A stretch of 64,000 nt of DNA. Origin: JAJZGK01 sp035538795 (lineage in GTDB: Bacteria > Pseudomonadota > Alphaproteobacteria > Rhodospirillales > Magnetospirillaceae). The position numbers and the translations under genes were made by a program. The stretch spans positions 186,001 through 250,000 of the forward strand of contig DATLJS010000020.1 of NCBI GenBank assembly GCA_035538795.1. The letters are read 5' to 3'. The notes below the pieces were generated by a model. The model did not search any database, was not told the DNA's origin, and was given only the letters and a program-made list of their open reading frames with translations. The first letter of the stretch is position 1. The number at the start of each line of letters is the position of its first letter. Below are positions 52,621-61,734 of the stretch, in pieces.

Positions 52621-54255
52621 CTATTTAGACGGTTTTCTCCGGTGCGCGGCGATGCTTAGCGGCGTGTGCGATTTCGCCACCTTGAAAACGAAATCGTGCC
52701 GGGCCACGTGATAGGAAGGATCGAAGCCGTAAAAATTCAGCGTCATCCGTTCCAGTTCCTCGGCGCGGTAGGCGTCCAGCGGCTTCAGATTCCCGTCTTG
52801 TTCAAGAACCGTTCTTTTCCCGACCAAGCGTTCGGGGAATCCGCTTTCGTGCGCGATCCGTTCCGCGCGGACGAGAACATCCGCCAGGAAATCGTCGGGA
52901 GTGCGTCCGAAAAAGGCATCGATCAGCCCCAATTCCCCAGCCTCGGCCGTACCCATCGGCAGACGGGCCTCGGTGACACGCCGCGCCGCCGCCGCACCCG
53001 CCCGGCGCGGCAGCAGATAGGTCCAGTATTCCGAGCCGTACAGGTTCCCCATGCCCTTGTAATGCGGATTCAGCACGACGCCGGTGCGCGCCCAGACGTG
53101 ATCCGCCGCCAGGGCCAGGAACACCCCGCCCGCACCGGCATTGCCGCGCAAGGCCGCCACGGTGACATGGCTGACGGTGGTGATGATGGCCCGGCACAGA
53201 TCGTCCATGGCGTTGATGTTGGCCCAGGATTCGTCGGAAGGGCTGGCCGCGTCCTCGATCCGGTTGAGATGGACGCCGTTGGACCAGAAATCCGGCCCGC
53301 CGGCCAGCACGATCACCCGGGTCGGACGGCGACAGGCGTCTTCGTAGGCGGCCAGCAGACGGCGGCACTGGTCGGTGCCCATGGCGCCGTTGAGGAAGGG
53401 GAAATGCAGAATGCCGACATCACCGCATTCCTCGTAGACAATATCCTGCGGCCCTTGGGCCTCGGGCAGTCCCTGCCCCAGCAATCTGGCCGCCGGCAGT
53501 TTCACGCCGCCCCGCTGACGGACATGGCCGATCCACACAGCGCCTTCCTTGCAGGCCACAGCCACCGCATCCCGGCTCTTCGCCAGCAGCGCCCCTGGTT
53601 CGCCCGACAAACCCGTCGCCGGATGAGCGTCATGCAGAAACACCTCCCGCCCGCTCAAGATTGCCAGCACGCCCGGCACGCCGTCGGCCGAACGCACCTT
53701 GCGCAGCACCGTCGCCACGTCGTCGGCCTGCCAGTCGACGGCGCGGTCCGCCTGCTTCATGGCCGGCTTCCAAGCGCCGGCCGAAGCCGGATGGGATTTC
53801 GCCTCGGGAAAACGGGCGACGCAGGCCAGCACGGCCTCGACCGCCGCCTCGGTCACCTCGTTGCGATAGATCGAGCCCTTGGAGGCGGGGCGCATGGGAA
53901 AGGTCCGGCTTTCCCACACCGGCCCGCCGTCCATCTCGGCATTGGCCTGAAGAACGGTCACGCCCCATTCGGCCTTGCCTTCCAGAATGGCCCAGTCCAG
54001 GGCCGACGGCCCACGGTCACCCTCCGGCCCGGGATGCACCACAAGACAGACATGCTTCGACCAGACGGCTTCGGGAATCGCCCGCTTGAGGAAAGGCGCC
54101 ACCACCAGATCGGGCTGGAACAGCCCGACCGCCTCGACGGTTACCGAATCCTTGATGTCGAACTCGACCGAAACCTCATGCCCAAGCTGGCGAAGCTCTA
54201 CATGCAAACGCTGCGTCAAGCTGTTGAAAGCATGAGTTAAAAGCAGAATGCGCAT
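52621..54255 (-). CDS. hypX: HypX/HoxX, formyl-THF-dependent CO-ligand enzyme
   Basis: 544 residues in two parts. The N-terminal half (1 to about 250) is a formyltransferase fold (VHPGPEGDRGPSALDWAI, ETAEMDGGPVW-like). The C-terminal half is a crotonase/enoyl-CoA hydratase fold with GNAGAGGVFLALAADHVWA and HYKGMGNLYGSEYW. HypX converts formyl-THF to CO for the hydrogenase active site under aerobic growth. Its presence predicts that this enzyme is matured in the presence of oxygen. It lies between hypE and hupR on the same strand. Confidence 0.93.
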   Translation of the reverse strand: MRILLLTHAFNSLTQRLHVELRQLGHEVSVEFDIKDSVTVEAVGLFQPDLVVAPFLKRAIPEAVWSKHVCLVVHPGPEGDRGPSALDWAILEGKAEWGVTVLQANAEMDGGPVWESRTFPMRPASKGSIYRNEVTEAAVEAVLACVARFPEAKSHPASAGAWKPAMKQADRAVDWQADDVATVLRKVRSADGVPGVLAILSGREVFLHDAHPATGLSGEPGALLAKSRDAVAVACKEGAVWIGHVRQRGGVKLPAARLLGQGLPEAQGPQDIVYEECGDVGILHFPFLNGAMGTDQCRRLLAAYEDACRRPTRVIVLAGGPDFWSNGVHLNRIEDAASPSDESWANINAMDDLCRAIITTVSHVTVAALRGNAGAGGVFLALAADHVWARTGVVLNPHYKGMGNLYGSEYWTYLLPRRAGAAAARRVTEARLPMGTAEAGELGLIDAFFGRTPDDFLADVLVRAERIAHESGFPERLVGKRTVLEQDGNLKPLDAYRAEELERMTLNFYGFDPSYHVARHDFVFKVAKSHTPLSIAAHRRKPSK

Positions 54256-54294
54256 CGTTTTTCCAATTCACCGACAGAGCAGAGCCCGGACCTT

Positions 54295-55338
54295 TTAGCA
54301 AATTCTCGGCAGCTGCTCGCCGGCCAGCCAGTCGACCACGCGCTTGCCGCCAAAGGCGGTTTCCATCTGCACGAAATGATGATCGTCGGGGATCACCTCG
54401 CCGATGATCGCGGCGTCCCGGCCCAGCGGATGAGCCTGCATGACGGCCAGCAGCCGTTCCGCCTCCGCCGCCGGGCAGATGGCGATCAGCTTGCCTTCGT
54501 TGGCGACGTAAAGGGGATCCAACCCCAGCAGTTCGCAGGCACCCATGACCTCGGGGCGCACCGGAATTCTCGCCTCGCGAATCATCATGCCGACGCCGGA
54601 CTGTGTGGCCATTTCGTTGAGGGTGGCGGCCAGCCCGCCGCGGGTAGGATCGCGCAGGCAATGGATCGACGGCACGGCCGCCACCATGCCGGCCACCAGG
54701 GTATGCAAGGCCGCCGAATCCGATTTCAGGGTGGTTTCGAAACCAAGGCTTTCGCGCTGGCTCATCACCGCCACGCCGTGATCGCCCATGGTGCCCGACA
54801 CCAGAATGACGTCGCCGGCTCGCGCCTTGTCGCCCGAGATGTCCAGACCCGCCGGCACTCGGCCAATGCCGGTGGTGGAGATGAAGAGACCGTCGCCCTT
54901 GCCCTTTTCCACCACCTTGGTATCGCCGGTGACGATGGGCACCCCGGCTTCGCGGCTGGCCGCAGCCATTGATTGGACAATGCGCTTGAGGTCGGCCAAA
55001 GGCAGGCCCTCCTCGATGATGAACGAAGCCGACAAAGCGATGGGAACGGCTCCGGCCATGGCCACGTCGTTGACCGTGCCATGCACCGCCAGCGAGCCAA
55101 TATCGCCGCCGGGAAAGAACATGGGCGAGATGACGTAGCCGTCGGTAGTCATCACCATCCGCCCGGCTTCGACGGCGAAGCTGGCCTGATCGTTGCGCTG
55201 GCGCAGCATGTCGTTGTCGAAGGCGGCGACGAACAATTCCTCGACCAGCTGGGCCATGGCCCGCCCCCCGCCGCCGTGGGTCATATCCACACGGCCATTG
55301 GCGAAGTCGATGGCGGGGCCTTTTCGGGTGAGCGTCAT
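54295..55338 (-). CDS. hypE: hydrogenase maturation protein HypE
   Basis: Dehydrates the carbamoyl group carried on its C-terminal Cys to the CN ligand of the [NiFe] centre. 347 residues, ending in the diagnostic PRIC with C347. PurM/AIR-synthase fold with HGGGGRAMAQLVEELF near the N-terminus and FPGGDIGSLAVHGTVNDVAMAGA. It acts with HypF (not in the window) and with the HypC-HypD complex encoded just upstream, 17 bases after hypD. Confidence 0.97.
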   Translation of the reverse strand: MTLTRKGPAIDFANGRVDMTHGGGGRAMAQLVEELFVAAFDNDMLRQRNDQASFAVEAGRMVMTTDGYVISPMFFPGGDIGSLAVHGTVNDVAMAGAVPIALSASFIIEEGLPLADLKRIVQSMAAASREAGVPIVTGDTKVVEKGKGDGLFISTTGIGRVPAGLDISGDKARAGDVILVSGTMGDHGVAVMSQRESLGFETTLKSDSAALHTLVAGMVAAVPSIHCLRDPTRGGLAATLNEMATQSGVGMMIREARIPVRPEVMGACELLGLDPLYVANEGKLIAICPAAEAERLLAVMQAHPLGRDAAIIGEVIPDDHHFVQMETAFGGKRVVDWLAGEQLPRIC

Positions 55339-55355
55339 CTCTTATCCTGTTGATT

Positions 55356-56489
55356 TTAGGCGTTGTTGCTTTGCCGGAAACGGCCATAAGTCCAATAGGC
55401 GGCACAGGCGCCCTCGGCGGAAACCATACAGGATCCCATGGGGCTTTCCGGAGTGCAGGCCTTGCCGAACAGACGGCAATCGGCGGGCTTTTTTAGGCCC
55501 CGCAGAATGGCGCCGCATTCGCAGGCCTTCACGTCGGGAACCGAAAGCGGCTGGATGTCGAAACGCTTCTCGGCGTCCCATTGGGCAAAGGGCTCCTTGA
55601 TGCGCAACGCGCTGTAGGGAACCATGCCCAGGCCGCGCCATTCGAAAATGCGGCGCAGCTCGAACACCTCGGCCACCACGGCCTGGGCTTTGCGGTTGCC
55701 GTCGATAGTAACGGCGCGGGAAAATTCGTTCTCCACCTCGAAGCGGCCCTCGTTCAACTGACGCACCAGCATGAGGATGGCTTGCAGCACGTCCAGCGGC
55801 TCGAATCCGGCGATCACCACCGGCTTCTGGTATTCCTCGGCGAAATAGTCGTAAGGGCGGCTGCCGATCACCGTCGAGACATGGGCCGGGCCGATGAAGC
55901 CGTCCAGCGGCACCGTTCCCAGCTCGCGCACTTCGGGGCTTTCGAGAATGTTGCGAATCGCCGACGGCGTCAGAACATGATTGCAAAAGATACTGAAATT
56001 GTTGAGTTTAAGGGCCTTTGCCTGTTTCAGGATCACCGCCGTCGGCGGCGTCGTCGTCTCGAAGCCGATGGCAAAGAAAACGACTTGTTTGTCAGGATGG
56101 TCCTGAGCGATTTTCAGGCTGTCGGCAGCCGAATAGACCATGCGCACGTCGGCGCCTTCGGCCTTCACCTTCAACAGGCTGGCGCGCTTCGATCCCGGCA
56201 CCCGCAGCAGATCGCCATAAGTGCACAGGATGACGCCCGGCGTCCGCGCGATCTCGATGGCGTTGTCCACCCGGCCGATGGGCAGAACGCAGACCGGACA
56301 GCCCGGCCCATGGATCATGCGCACATTGGCGGGCAACAGATCCTCGATGCCGTAGCGCGAGATGGCATGGGTGTGGCCGCCGCAGAATTCCATCAGCGCG
56401 TAATCCCGCCCCGGCTCGGCTTCAGCCTTGATGGCGGCGGCGATCTTTTTCGCCATGGCGCCGTCGCGGTATTCGTCGATGTATTTCAT
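55356..56489 (-). CDS. hypD: hydrogenase maturation protein HypD
   Basis: Iron-sulfur scaffold on which Fe(CN)2CO is assembled. 377 residues. Motifs: MEFCGGHTHAISRYG with C36, GPGCPVC with C64 and C67, GFETTTPPTA, and C-terminal Cys residues that hold the [4Fe-4S] cluster (ACECGAILRG, CRLFGKACTPESPMGSC). Start ATG at 56489 gives the family start MKYIDEYRDG. The frame stays open for another 280 codons over hypC and hypB; that extension is not real. It follows hypC by 43 bases with a weak ribosome site. Confidence 0.97.
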   Translation of the reverse strand: MKYIDEYRDGAMAKKIAAAIKAEAEPGRDYALMEFCGGHTHAISRYGIEDLLPANVRMIHGPGCPVCVLPIGRVDNAIEIARTPGVILCTYGDLLRVPGSKRASLLKVKAEGADVRMVYSAADSLKIAQDHPDKQVVFFAIGFETTTPPTAVILKQAKALKLNNFSIFCNHVLTPSAIRNILESPEVRELGTVPLDGFIGPAHVSTVIGSRPYDYFAEEYQKPVVIAGFEPLDVLQAILMLVRQLNEGRFEVENEFSRAVTIDGNRKAQAVVAEVFELRRIFEWRGLGMVPYSALRIKEPFAQWDAEKRFDIQPLSVPDVKACECGAILRGLKKPADCRLFGKACTPESPMGSCMVSAEGACAAYWTYGRFRQSNNA

Positions 56490-56532
56490 GGCGCCGCGCC
56501 ACGCATGCCGGCCCGTATTTCCGATCCCGACG

Positions 56533-56760
56533 TCATTGCGCCGCCGTCGCCGACATCTGGGCGAACAGGGCCAGGGTCTTTTCGGCTTCGGCCGCATCGA
56601 CCTTGGACAAGGCGTAACCCACATGGACGATGACGTAATCGCCGGGCTGCACGTCCTCGACCAAAGCCACCGAGACTTCTTTGGAAACACCGCCCAGCAG
56701 AACGACCGCCTGATCATCGGGCAACAGTTCCTTGACCATGGCCGGAAGAGCGAGACACAT
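56533..56760 (-). CDS. hypC: hydrogenase maturation chaperone HypC
   Basis: 75 residues, starts MCLALPA with the essential Cys2. Shuttles the Fe(CN)2CO unit from HypD to the large subunit. GGAGGG stands eight bases before the ATG, inside the end of hypB. A paralogue, hupF, is encoded at 59173. Confidence 0.96.
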   Translation of the reverse strand: MCLALPAMVKELLPDDQAVVLLGGVSKEVSVALVEDVQPGDYVIVHVGYALSKVDAAEAEKTLALFAQMSATAAQ

Positions 56761-56764
56761 GGGA

Positions 56765-57685
56765 TCAGCCCTCCAGGCTCTGACGGGCGGCGGCCAGTCG
56801 AGCCTCCAGCGCAGCTACGCGGCGGGTCAGGGCTTCCCGACGGCGGACATCGATCCAGGAATACCAGTCCCCCAACCCCTCGCCCGAGGTGGCCGACAGC
56901 TTGATCAGTTCTATGCCGGGATTGACCTTGCGGGCAAAGGCGACGCAACGCTCGACATCGAACGACAGATGCGGCAGCAGATCGACCTTGTTCAGGATCA
57001 TCAGCCGGGCGGCGGCGAACATATCGGGATATTTCAGCGGCTTGTCCTCGCCTTCGGTGACGGAGAGAATCACCACCTTGGCCGCTTCGCCCAGGTCGAA
57101 ACCGGCGGGACAGACCAGATTGCCGACGTTCTCGATGAACAGCACCGATTGTTCGGCCAGCTTCAGGGTTTCCAGGGCGTGGCCGACCATGTGGGCGTCG
57201 AGGTGGCAGCCTTTGCCGGTATTGACCTGCAAGGCGGGAACCCCGGTGGCGCGGATGCGATCGGCGTCGAAGCTGGTCTGCTGATCGCCCTCGACCACGG
57301 CTACCGGCAGCCGCTCCTTGAGATCGGCGGCGGTACGGCAAAGCAGCGTGGTCTTGCCCGAGCCGGGGCTGGAGACAAGGTTCAGCGCCAGAATGCCCTT
57401 TTCGGCGAAGGCGGCGCGGTTTTGCCCGGCATAGCGGTTGTTGTAGCCCAGAATGTCCTGCTCGATCTTTACCATGCGGGCCTGCGACAGGCCGGGCGCA
57501 TGGGCTCCCGCCGGGCCTTTGCCGTAATGCAGATCGCCGCCTTCGGCGTGATCATGGTGGTCATGGTCGTGATGCTCCCCGTGGGAATGATCATGCCCAT
57601 GCTCGTGGGAATGGGAGTGGTCATGACCATGCTGACCGTACCCGTCGTGGACGTGTCCTTCGCCGCAGCCGCAAACCGTGCACAT
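56765..57685 (-). CDS. hypB: nickel-inserting GTPase HypB
   Basis: 306 residues. N-terminal nickel-binding CxxCGC (C2, C5, C7) is followed by a strongly histidine-rich segment with 17 His between residues 11 and 46. The GTPase core starts with P-loop SSPGSGKTT (about 105-113) and has LVCPAGFDLGE and NKVDLL. The His stretch can store nickel, as in Bradyrhizobium HypB. Its ATG overlaps the stop of hypA by one base (TGATG). Confidence 0.97.
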   Translation of the reverse strand: MCTVCGCGEGHVHDGYGQHGHDHSHSHEHGHDHSHGEHHDHDHHDHAEGGDLHYGKGPAGAHAPGLSQARMVKIEQDILGYNNRYAGQNRAAFAEKGILALNLVSSPGSGKTTLLCRTAADLKERLPVAVVEGDQQTSFDADRIRATGVPALQVNTGKGCHLDAHMVGHALETLKLAEQSVLFIENVGNLVCPAGFDLGEAAKVVILSVTEGEDKPLKYPDMFAAARLMILNKVDLLPHLSFDVERCVAFARKVNPGIELIKLSATSGEGLGDWYSWIDVRRREALTRRVAALEARLAAARQSLEG

Positions 57686-58029
57686 CACTCCACCTCCAGT
57701 TCCTTGATCCGCATTTCGTCGCCCCCGGTCATTTGCAGGCTTTCGCCGCCACACTCCGGGCAGGCGTCGAAGCGTTGCCCTATCCGTACCGTCTTGGCGC
57801 AATCCATGCACCAGGCCTGCCCCGGCAAGCGGACGATTTCCATTCTCGCCTCCGCCGTCACCGGACTGTTGCCGCGAATGGCGTCGAAGCAGAAAACCAG
57901 GGAATCGGCGTCCACGGTCGAAAGATCGCCGATCTCGACCCACACCGTCTTGACCTTGGCAAAGCCCTGGGCTTCCGCCTGTTCCTCCAACACCCGGATG
58001 ACGCCTTCGGTCAGGGACATCTCATGCAT
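57685..58029 (-). CDS. hypA: hydrogenase nickel incorporation protein HypA
   Basis: 114 residues. N-terminal MHEMSL provides the nickel ligand H2. A C-terminal zinc site uses C74, C77 (CMDC) and C90, C93 (CPEC). Delivers nickel with HypB. Starts inside the end of hupK (eight bases overlap) and ends inside the start of hypB. Confidence 0.96.
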   Translation of the reverse strand: MHEMSLTEGVIRVLEEQAEAQGFAKVKTVWVEIGDLSTVDADSLVFCFDAIRGNSPVTAEARMEIVRLPGQAWCMDCAKTVRIGQRFDACPECGGESLQMTGGDEMRIKELEVE

Positions 58030-59176
58030 GGCTCACCTCGACGCGGCAGGCCACGCAGGGGTCGAGCGAGGCGATCAAGTGGCGGGCGCGCAATTCCGGT
58101 TTGTCTCCCGCCGGCCGGCCGATCAATCCCTGGGGCAACGCCCCCTGGGGATGGAAGTTCCATTCGGTGGGAGCCAAAATCTGATAACGCCGCACCCGGC
58201 CCTGTTCCAATTCGACACGATGCGCCAACAAGCCGCGCGCCGCCTCGATCATCGACAAACCGGAACCGCTGGCGGCGGCAAGGGGTTGGCCGGGATCGGC
58301 GGCCATGCCGTGCACCAGTTCCTGCAGACGGCGCAAGGCCTGCGATAATTCCACCAGACGGGCCGCCAGACGGGCGCACAGCCCCTGCCCCAAGGCGGCC
58401 ACCAGGGGATGATCGTGATGGCGGGCGTAAGGTCCGGTAATGCGCGGAACGCCGTCCCAATCCGGGGCGGCGGTGAAAGCGCCCTCGTCGGCGGCCAGCC
58501 GGGCATTCAAGTCGTCGAGAGGCAAAACCGGCAGAGCGGTGATCGGCGACGCGCCGAACGCGCCGATGCCGCGCTCCTCCAATCTTCGGGCCATGCGCGG
58601 CGCCGTCGTCGTTCCCGCCTGACACCAGTCGGCCCAGGCCGATATCTCTTTCGGCAGATCGCCGCCCAGGACGGCGTTGCGTACCACCTGCGCCGCCGCC
58701 GCCACCCGGCGGATCAATTGCGGCTGGTCCGGGGCCAAGCGCCCGCCGCCGGGGCGCATCCAATCACCGTCGGGATATAGCGCCAGATGCAGACCGGTCA
58801 GCGCCTCGCGCAGGGTCTTCAGTTCCATGATGCGCACCGGCTCGCCCAACAGGTCGGGCCAAACCAGCAAACTGCGGCCGGCATGCTCCAACACCGCTTC
58901 CGCAGCCAACAGCACCTGCCGGGCCTGCCGCTGGCTTGGAGAAACCGCCGCCTGCCCGGCCCGTTCCACCGCTTCCGCCGCCGCCAGCCCCTGGGCGAAG
59001 CGGCAGATGGAAAACAGGCGGGCGCAAAGCCCCACCGCCGCCCCGGCCTGCTGGCCGGTGAAGGCGGTGGCGATGGATAATGGACGCCGGTTGAGAATGG
59101 AAACGCGGGAAAAACGGCCGTCCGTCACCTGGATGGACAACTCCAGCGATCCTTCTACCGGCAGCGCGCCGGTCAC
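58022..59176 (-). CDS. hupK: HupK-like hydrogenase assembly scaffold
   Basis: 384 residues from the GTG at 59176 (GTGA overlap with hupF stop). Distantly related to the hydrogenase large subunit: it keeps only a C-terminal DPCVAC (C374, C377), lacks the N-terminal RxCGxC and lacks a cleavable tail. HupK-type proteins of rhizobia and Rhodobacter assist assembly of the large subunit. A longer frame upstream overlaps hupF in a different phase and is rejected. Coupled on both sides. Confidence 0.85.
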   Translation of the reverse strand: MTGALPVEGSLELSIQVTDGRFSRVSILNRRPLSIATAFTGQQAGAAVGLCARLFSICRFAQGLAAAEAVERAGQAAVSPSQRQARQVLLAAEAVLEHAGRSLLVWPDLLGEPVRIMELKTLREALTGLHLALYPDGDWMRPGGGRLAPDQPQLIRRVAAAAQVVRNAVLGGDLPKEISAWADWCQAGTTTAPRMARRLEERGIGAFGASPITALPVLPLDDLNARLAADEGAFTAAPDWDGVPRITGPYARHHDHPLVAALGQGLCARLAARLVELSQALRRLQELVHGMAADPGQPLAAASGSGLSMIEAARGLLAHRVELEQGRVRRYQILAPTEWNFHPQGALPQGLIGRPAGDKPELRARHLIASLDPCVACRVEVSHA

Positions 59177-59421
59177 GCCGCGTCTTCCTCGGATGGCGCC
59201 TGGGGAGCCAGAACGGTTTCCAGATAAGCCAGACTTTCCAGGGCCGTCGCTTCCTCCACCTTTTCCATGGCGAAGCTGCCGGACTGGATGATCAGATAGT
59301 CTCCAACCCCGACCGGCTCGTCCATCAGCATCAGGCTGACCACGCGCTCGACGCCGAAGCATTCGACGGTGGCGAAACCGTCGGCCATGGACAGAACCCG
59401 CGAAGGAATGGCCATGCACAT
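59173..59421 (-). CDS. hupF: HupF/HypC-family chaperone
   Basis: 82 residues, starts MCMAIPSRVLSM with Cys2; then VVSLMLMDEPVGVGDYLIIQSG, typical of HypC. The C-terminal extension (about 15 residues) is acidic and longer than HypC at 56533. In rhizobia HupF protects the large subunit at high oxygen. It starts five bases after the hupD stop and its own stop overlaps hupK (GTGA). Confidence 0.93.
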   Translation of the reverse strand: MCMAIPSRVLSMADGFATVECFGVERVVSLMLMDEPVGVGDYLIIQSGSFAMEKVEEATALESLAYLETVLAPQAPSEEDAA

Positions 59422-59426
59422 GGCGC

Positions 59427-59906
59427 TCAGGCCTTGGGCCGGGGCGGAACCCCCAGCACCTTCAATTCCTCGACCACCATGCCGATCACCGGATCGACGC
59501 AGGCGGCGACCTGGGGCGTCATCTCCATCGAGATATCCAGCGACACCGGCTTGACGCCGATCAGCACCACGCTTTCCGGCTCGGACCCGGCGAAGCGCAA
59601 GGCCGCCAGCACGTCCGACAGCCCAATCTGATGAGGGGAAAGCTTGGTCTTGAAAAAGGCCGGGACATCGTCGCCGGTCAGACGGACGATGCCACCCTCG
59701 GGCTGGCCGGCACGGACGGCATCCACGACCAGCAGATGTTCGACTCCCTGCAGGTCCCCAAACAGTTCCATGCCGGTGGTGCCGCCGTCGACGATCTCGA
59801 CGCCTTCGGCCATGTCGTAACGCTTCTCCAGCGCCTCGATGGCATGAACCCCGAAGCCCTCGTCGGTCATCAGAGTGTTGCCGATGCCAAGAACCACCAC
59901 GCGCAT
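59427..59906 (-). CDS. hupD: hydrogenase maturation endopeptidase HupD/HybD
   Basis: 159 residues. Cleaves the C-terminal tail of the large subunit after nickel insertion. Metal ligands by alignment with HybD are E16, D62 and H92. Starts VVLGIGNTLMTDEGFGVHA. The ATG at 59906 is chosen; an in-frame TTG at 59924 is an alternative. It follows hybC after a 104-base gap with a hairpin and precedes hupF. Confidence 0.95.
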   Translation of the reverse strand: MRVVVLGIGNTLMTDEGFGVHAIEALEKRYDMAEGVEIVDGGTTGMELFGDLQGVEHLLVVDAVRAGQPEGGIVRLTGDDVPAFFKTKLSPHQIGLSDVLAALRFAGSEPESVVLIGVKPVSLDISMEMTPQVAACVDPVIGMVVEELKVLGVPPRPKA

Positions 59907-59930
59907 GCTGATCCAACCCTTCAAAGGGAA

Positions 59931-59968
59931 GGCCCGCGCCCAGCCGGAAAATCCGTCGGACGCGGGCC
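59931..59968 (-). terminator. intercistronic hairpin between hybC and hupD
   Basis: GGCCCGCG (59931-59938) / CGCGGGCC (59961-59968) with an inner CCGG-rich loop, no T tract. Such a structure could protect the structural-gene mRNA or reduce read-through into accessory genes. Confidence 0.5.
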
Positions 59969-60010
59969 CCCAGTCATTTACACCGATGTTACCTCAAATC
60001 CCGGCCCTGA

Positions 60011-61720
60011 TTACAGAGCCTTGACCTGCACCACCGTCTTCTTTTCGGTGTCGGTCAGATGCACGGCGCAAGCCAGGCAGGGGTCGAAGGAGTGAACGGT
60101 GCGCAAAACCTCGAGCGGACGCTCGGGATCGGCCACCGGGTTGCCCAGCAGCGACGCTTCATAGGGACCGATATGGTCGTCCTCGTTGCGAGGCGCGGCG
60201 TTCCAAGTGGTCGGCACGACAGCCTGGTAATTGGCGATCTTGCCGTCCTTGATCACCGACCAGTGGGACAGCACGCCGCGCGGAGCCTCGTGCGTGCCGA
60301 CGCCCATGACCTCGCCCTTCGGGAAGGTCGGGCGGTTGAAGGTCTTGGTGTCGCCCTTGGCGATATTGTCCATCAGGGACTGCCAGTTGGCCTGCAAGGC
60401 CTCGTAGATGACGCCCGAGCGCACGGCGCGGGCGGCATGACGGCCGATGGTGGAATGCAGGGCGGTCAGCGGAATCTTGGTGCCGGCCAGCGAGCTGACG
60501 GTATCCACCACCTTGTTCAGATAGGTGATCGTCGGCTGATGGCCGGCGGCGACGCCGCACAGCACGTTGGCCAGCGGACCGACCTGGGCGGGCTTGCCGT
60601 AGAAGGTCGGCGACTTGACCCAGCTGTACTTGCCGTCGTCCTGGAAGTCGGTATAGCCCGGAGTGGTCTCGCCCTTCCACGGATGCAGGGCACCCGGGCC
60701 GTTCGAATAGTTGTACCAGGAATGCTTGACCGATTCGGCCACGCCTTCGCGGAAGTACGGATCGTGCGAACCGGCGATGGGCTTGTAGGTCGACAGATCG
60801 CCGCCCTTGATGTAGCCGCCAGGCATCATGAACTGGGTGCTCTTGGTATCCATCGGCACGTCGGGGATCGACAGATAGTCGGTGACGCCGGCGCCGTAGG
60901 CGGTCCAGTCGGAATAGAAGGCGCCGATGGCCGAGACGTCCACCAGATAACAGTTGCGGATGAACGATCCCAGCTTGTCGATCATCTCCTTGACCAGCAG
61001 CAGACGCTCGACGGTCAGCACCGACTGGCTGTCCAAGGCGATGGGGTTGGAGACGCCGCCGACGGCCATGTTCTGGATGTGCGGCGACTTCGAACCCAGG
61101 GTGGCGACGATCTTGCTGCAATAACGCTGGATTTCCAGGGCCTGCAAATAGTGCGACACCGCCAGCAGGTTGACTTCCGGCGTCAGCTTCATGGCCGGAT
61201 GCCCCCAATAGCCGTTGGAGAACGGGCCAAGCTGTCCCGACCCGACAAAGGTCTTCAGCCGCTTTTGCACGTCTTCGAAAACGTGGCGGCTGTTGCCGTC
61301 CCAATCCGACAGGCTTTCGGCCAGTTGGGCGGTCTTGGCCGGGTCGGCCTTCAGGGCCGAAACCACGTCCACCCAGTCCAGGGCCGACAGGTGATAAAAA
61401 TGCACGATATGGTCATGCAGGGCATGAGCGGTCGTGATCATGTTGCGGATGTACTGGGCGTTCAGCGGCACTTCCAGACCCAGGGCGCTCTCGATGGAGC
61501 GGACCGAGGTCACCGCATGAACGGTGGTGCAGACGCCGCAGATGCGCTGGGTGATGGCCCAGGCGTCGCGGGGATCGCGGCCCAGCAGAATCTGCTCGAC
61601 GCCGCGCCACATCTGGCCCGAGGACCAGGATTTGGAAACCTTCCCGTTCTCCACCTCGACGTCGATGCGCAGATGGCCTTCGATGCGGGTAATGGGATCA
61701 ATGGTGATTCTCGTCGCCAC
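60011..61720 (-). CDS. hybC: [NiFe]-hydrogenase large subunit, HybC type
   Basis: Catalytic subunit oxidising H2 at a Ni-Fe(CN)2CO centre. 569 residues. L1 motif RICGVC at 59-64 with H68. L2 motif DPCLACAVH at 546-554 with C548 and C551. The last 15 residues after H554 form the tail removed by HupD. Start is GTG with AAGGAG upstream. Exported with HybO through Tat. The neighbours hybA and hybB place it in the hydrogenase-2 type rather than the cytochrome-b HupSLC type. Confidence 0.97.
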   Translation of the reverse strand: MATRITIDPITRIEGHLRIDVEVENGKVSKSWSSGQMWRGVEQILLGRDPRDAWAITQRICGVCTTVHAVTSVRSIESALGLEVPLNAQYIRNMITTAHALHDHIVHFYHLSALDWVDVVSALKADPAKTAQLAESLSDWDGNSRHVFEDVQKRLKTFVGSGQLGPFSNGYWGHPAMKLTPEVNLLAVSHYLQALEIQRYCSKIVATLGSKSPHIQNMAVGGVSNPIALDSQSVLTVERLLLVKEMIDKLGSFIRNCYLVDVSAIGAFYSDWTAYGAGVTDYLSIPDVPMDTKSTQFMMPGGYIKGGDLSTYKPIAGSHDPYFREGVAESVKHSWYNYSNGPGALHPWKGETTPGYTDFQDDGKYSWVKSPTFYGKPAQVGPLANVLCGVAAGHQPTITYLNKVVDTVSSLAGTKIPLTALHSTIGRHAARAVRSGVIYEALQANWQSLMDNIAKGDTKTFNRPTFPKGEVMGVGTHEAPRGVLSHWSVIKDGKIANYQAVVPTTWNAAPRNEDDHIGPYEASLLGNPVADPERPLEVLRTVHSFDPCLACAVHLTDTEKKTVVQVKAL

Positions 61721-61734
61721 GGCAACTCTCCTTG

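Noticed and set aside
56490..57341. Upstream extension of hypD as one long fusion
   Set aside because: It overlaps hypC and hypB in another phase; both are unmistakable genes.
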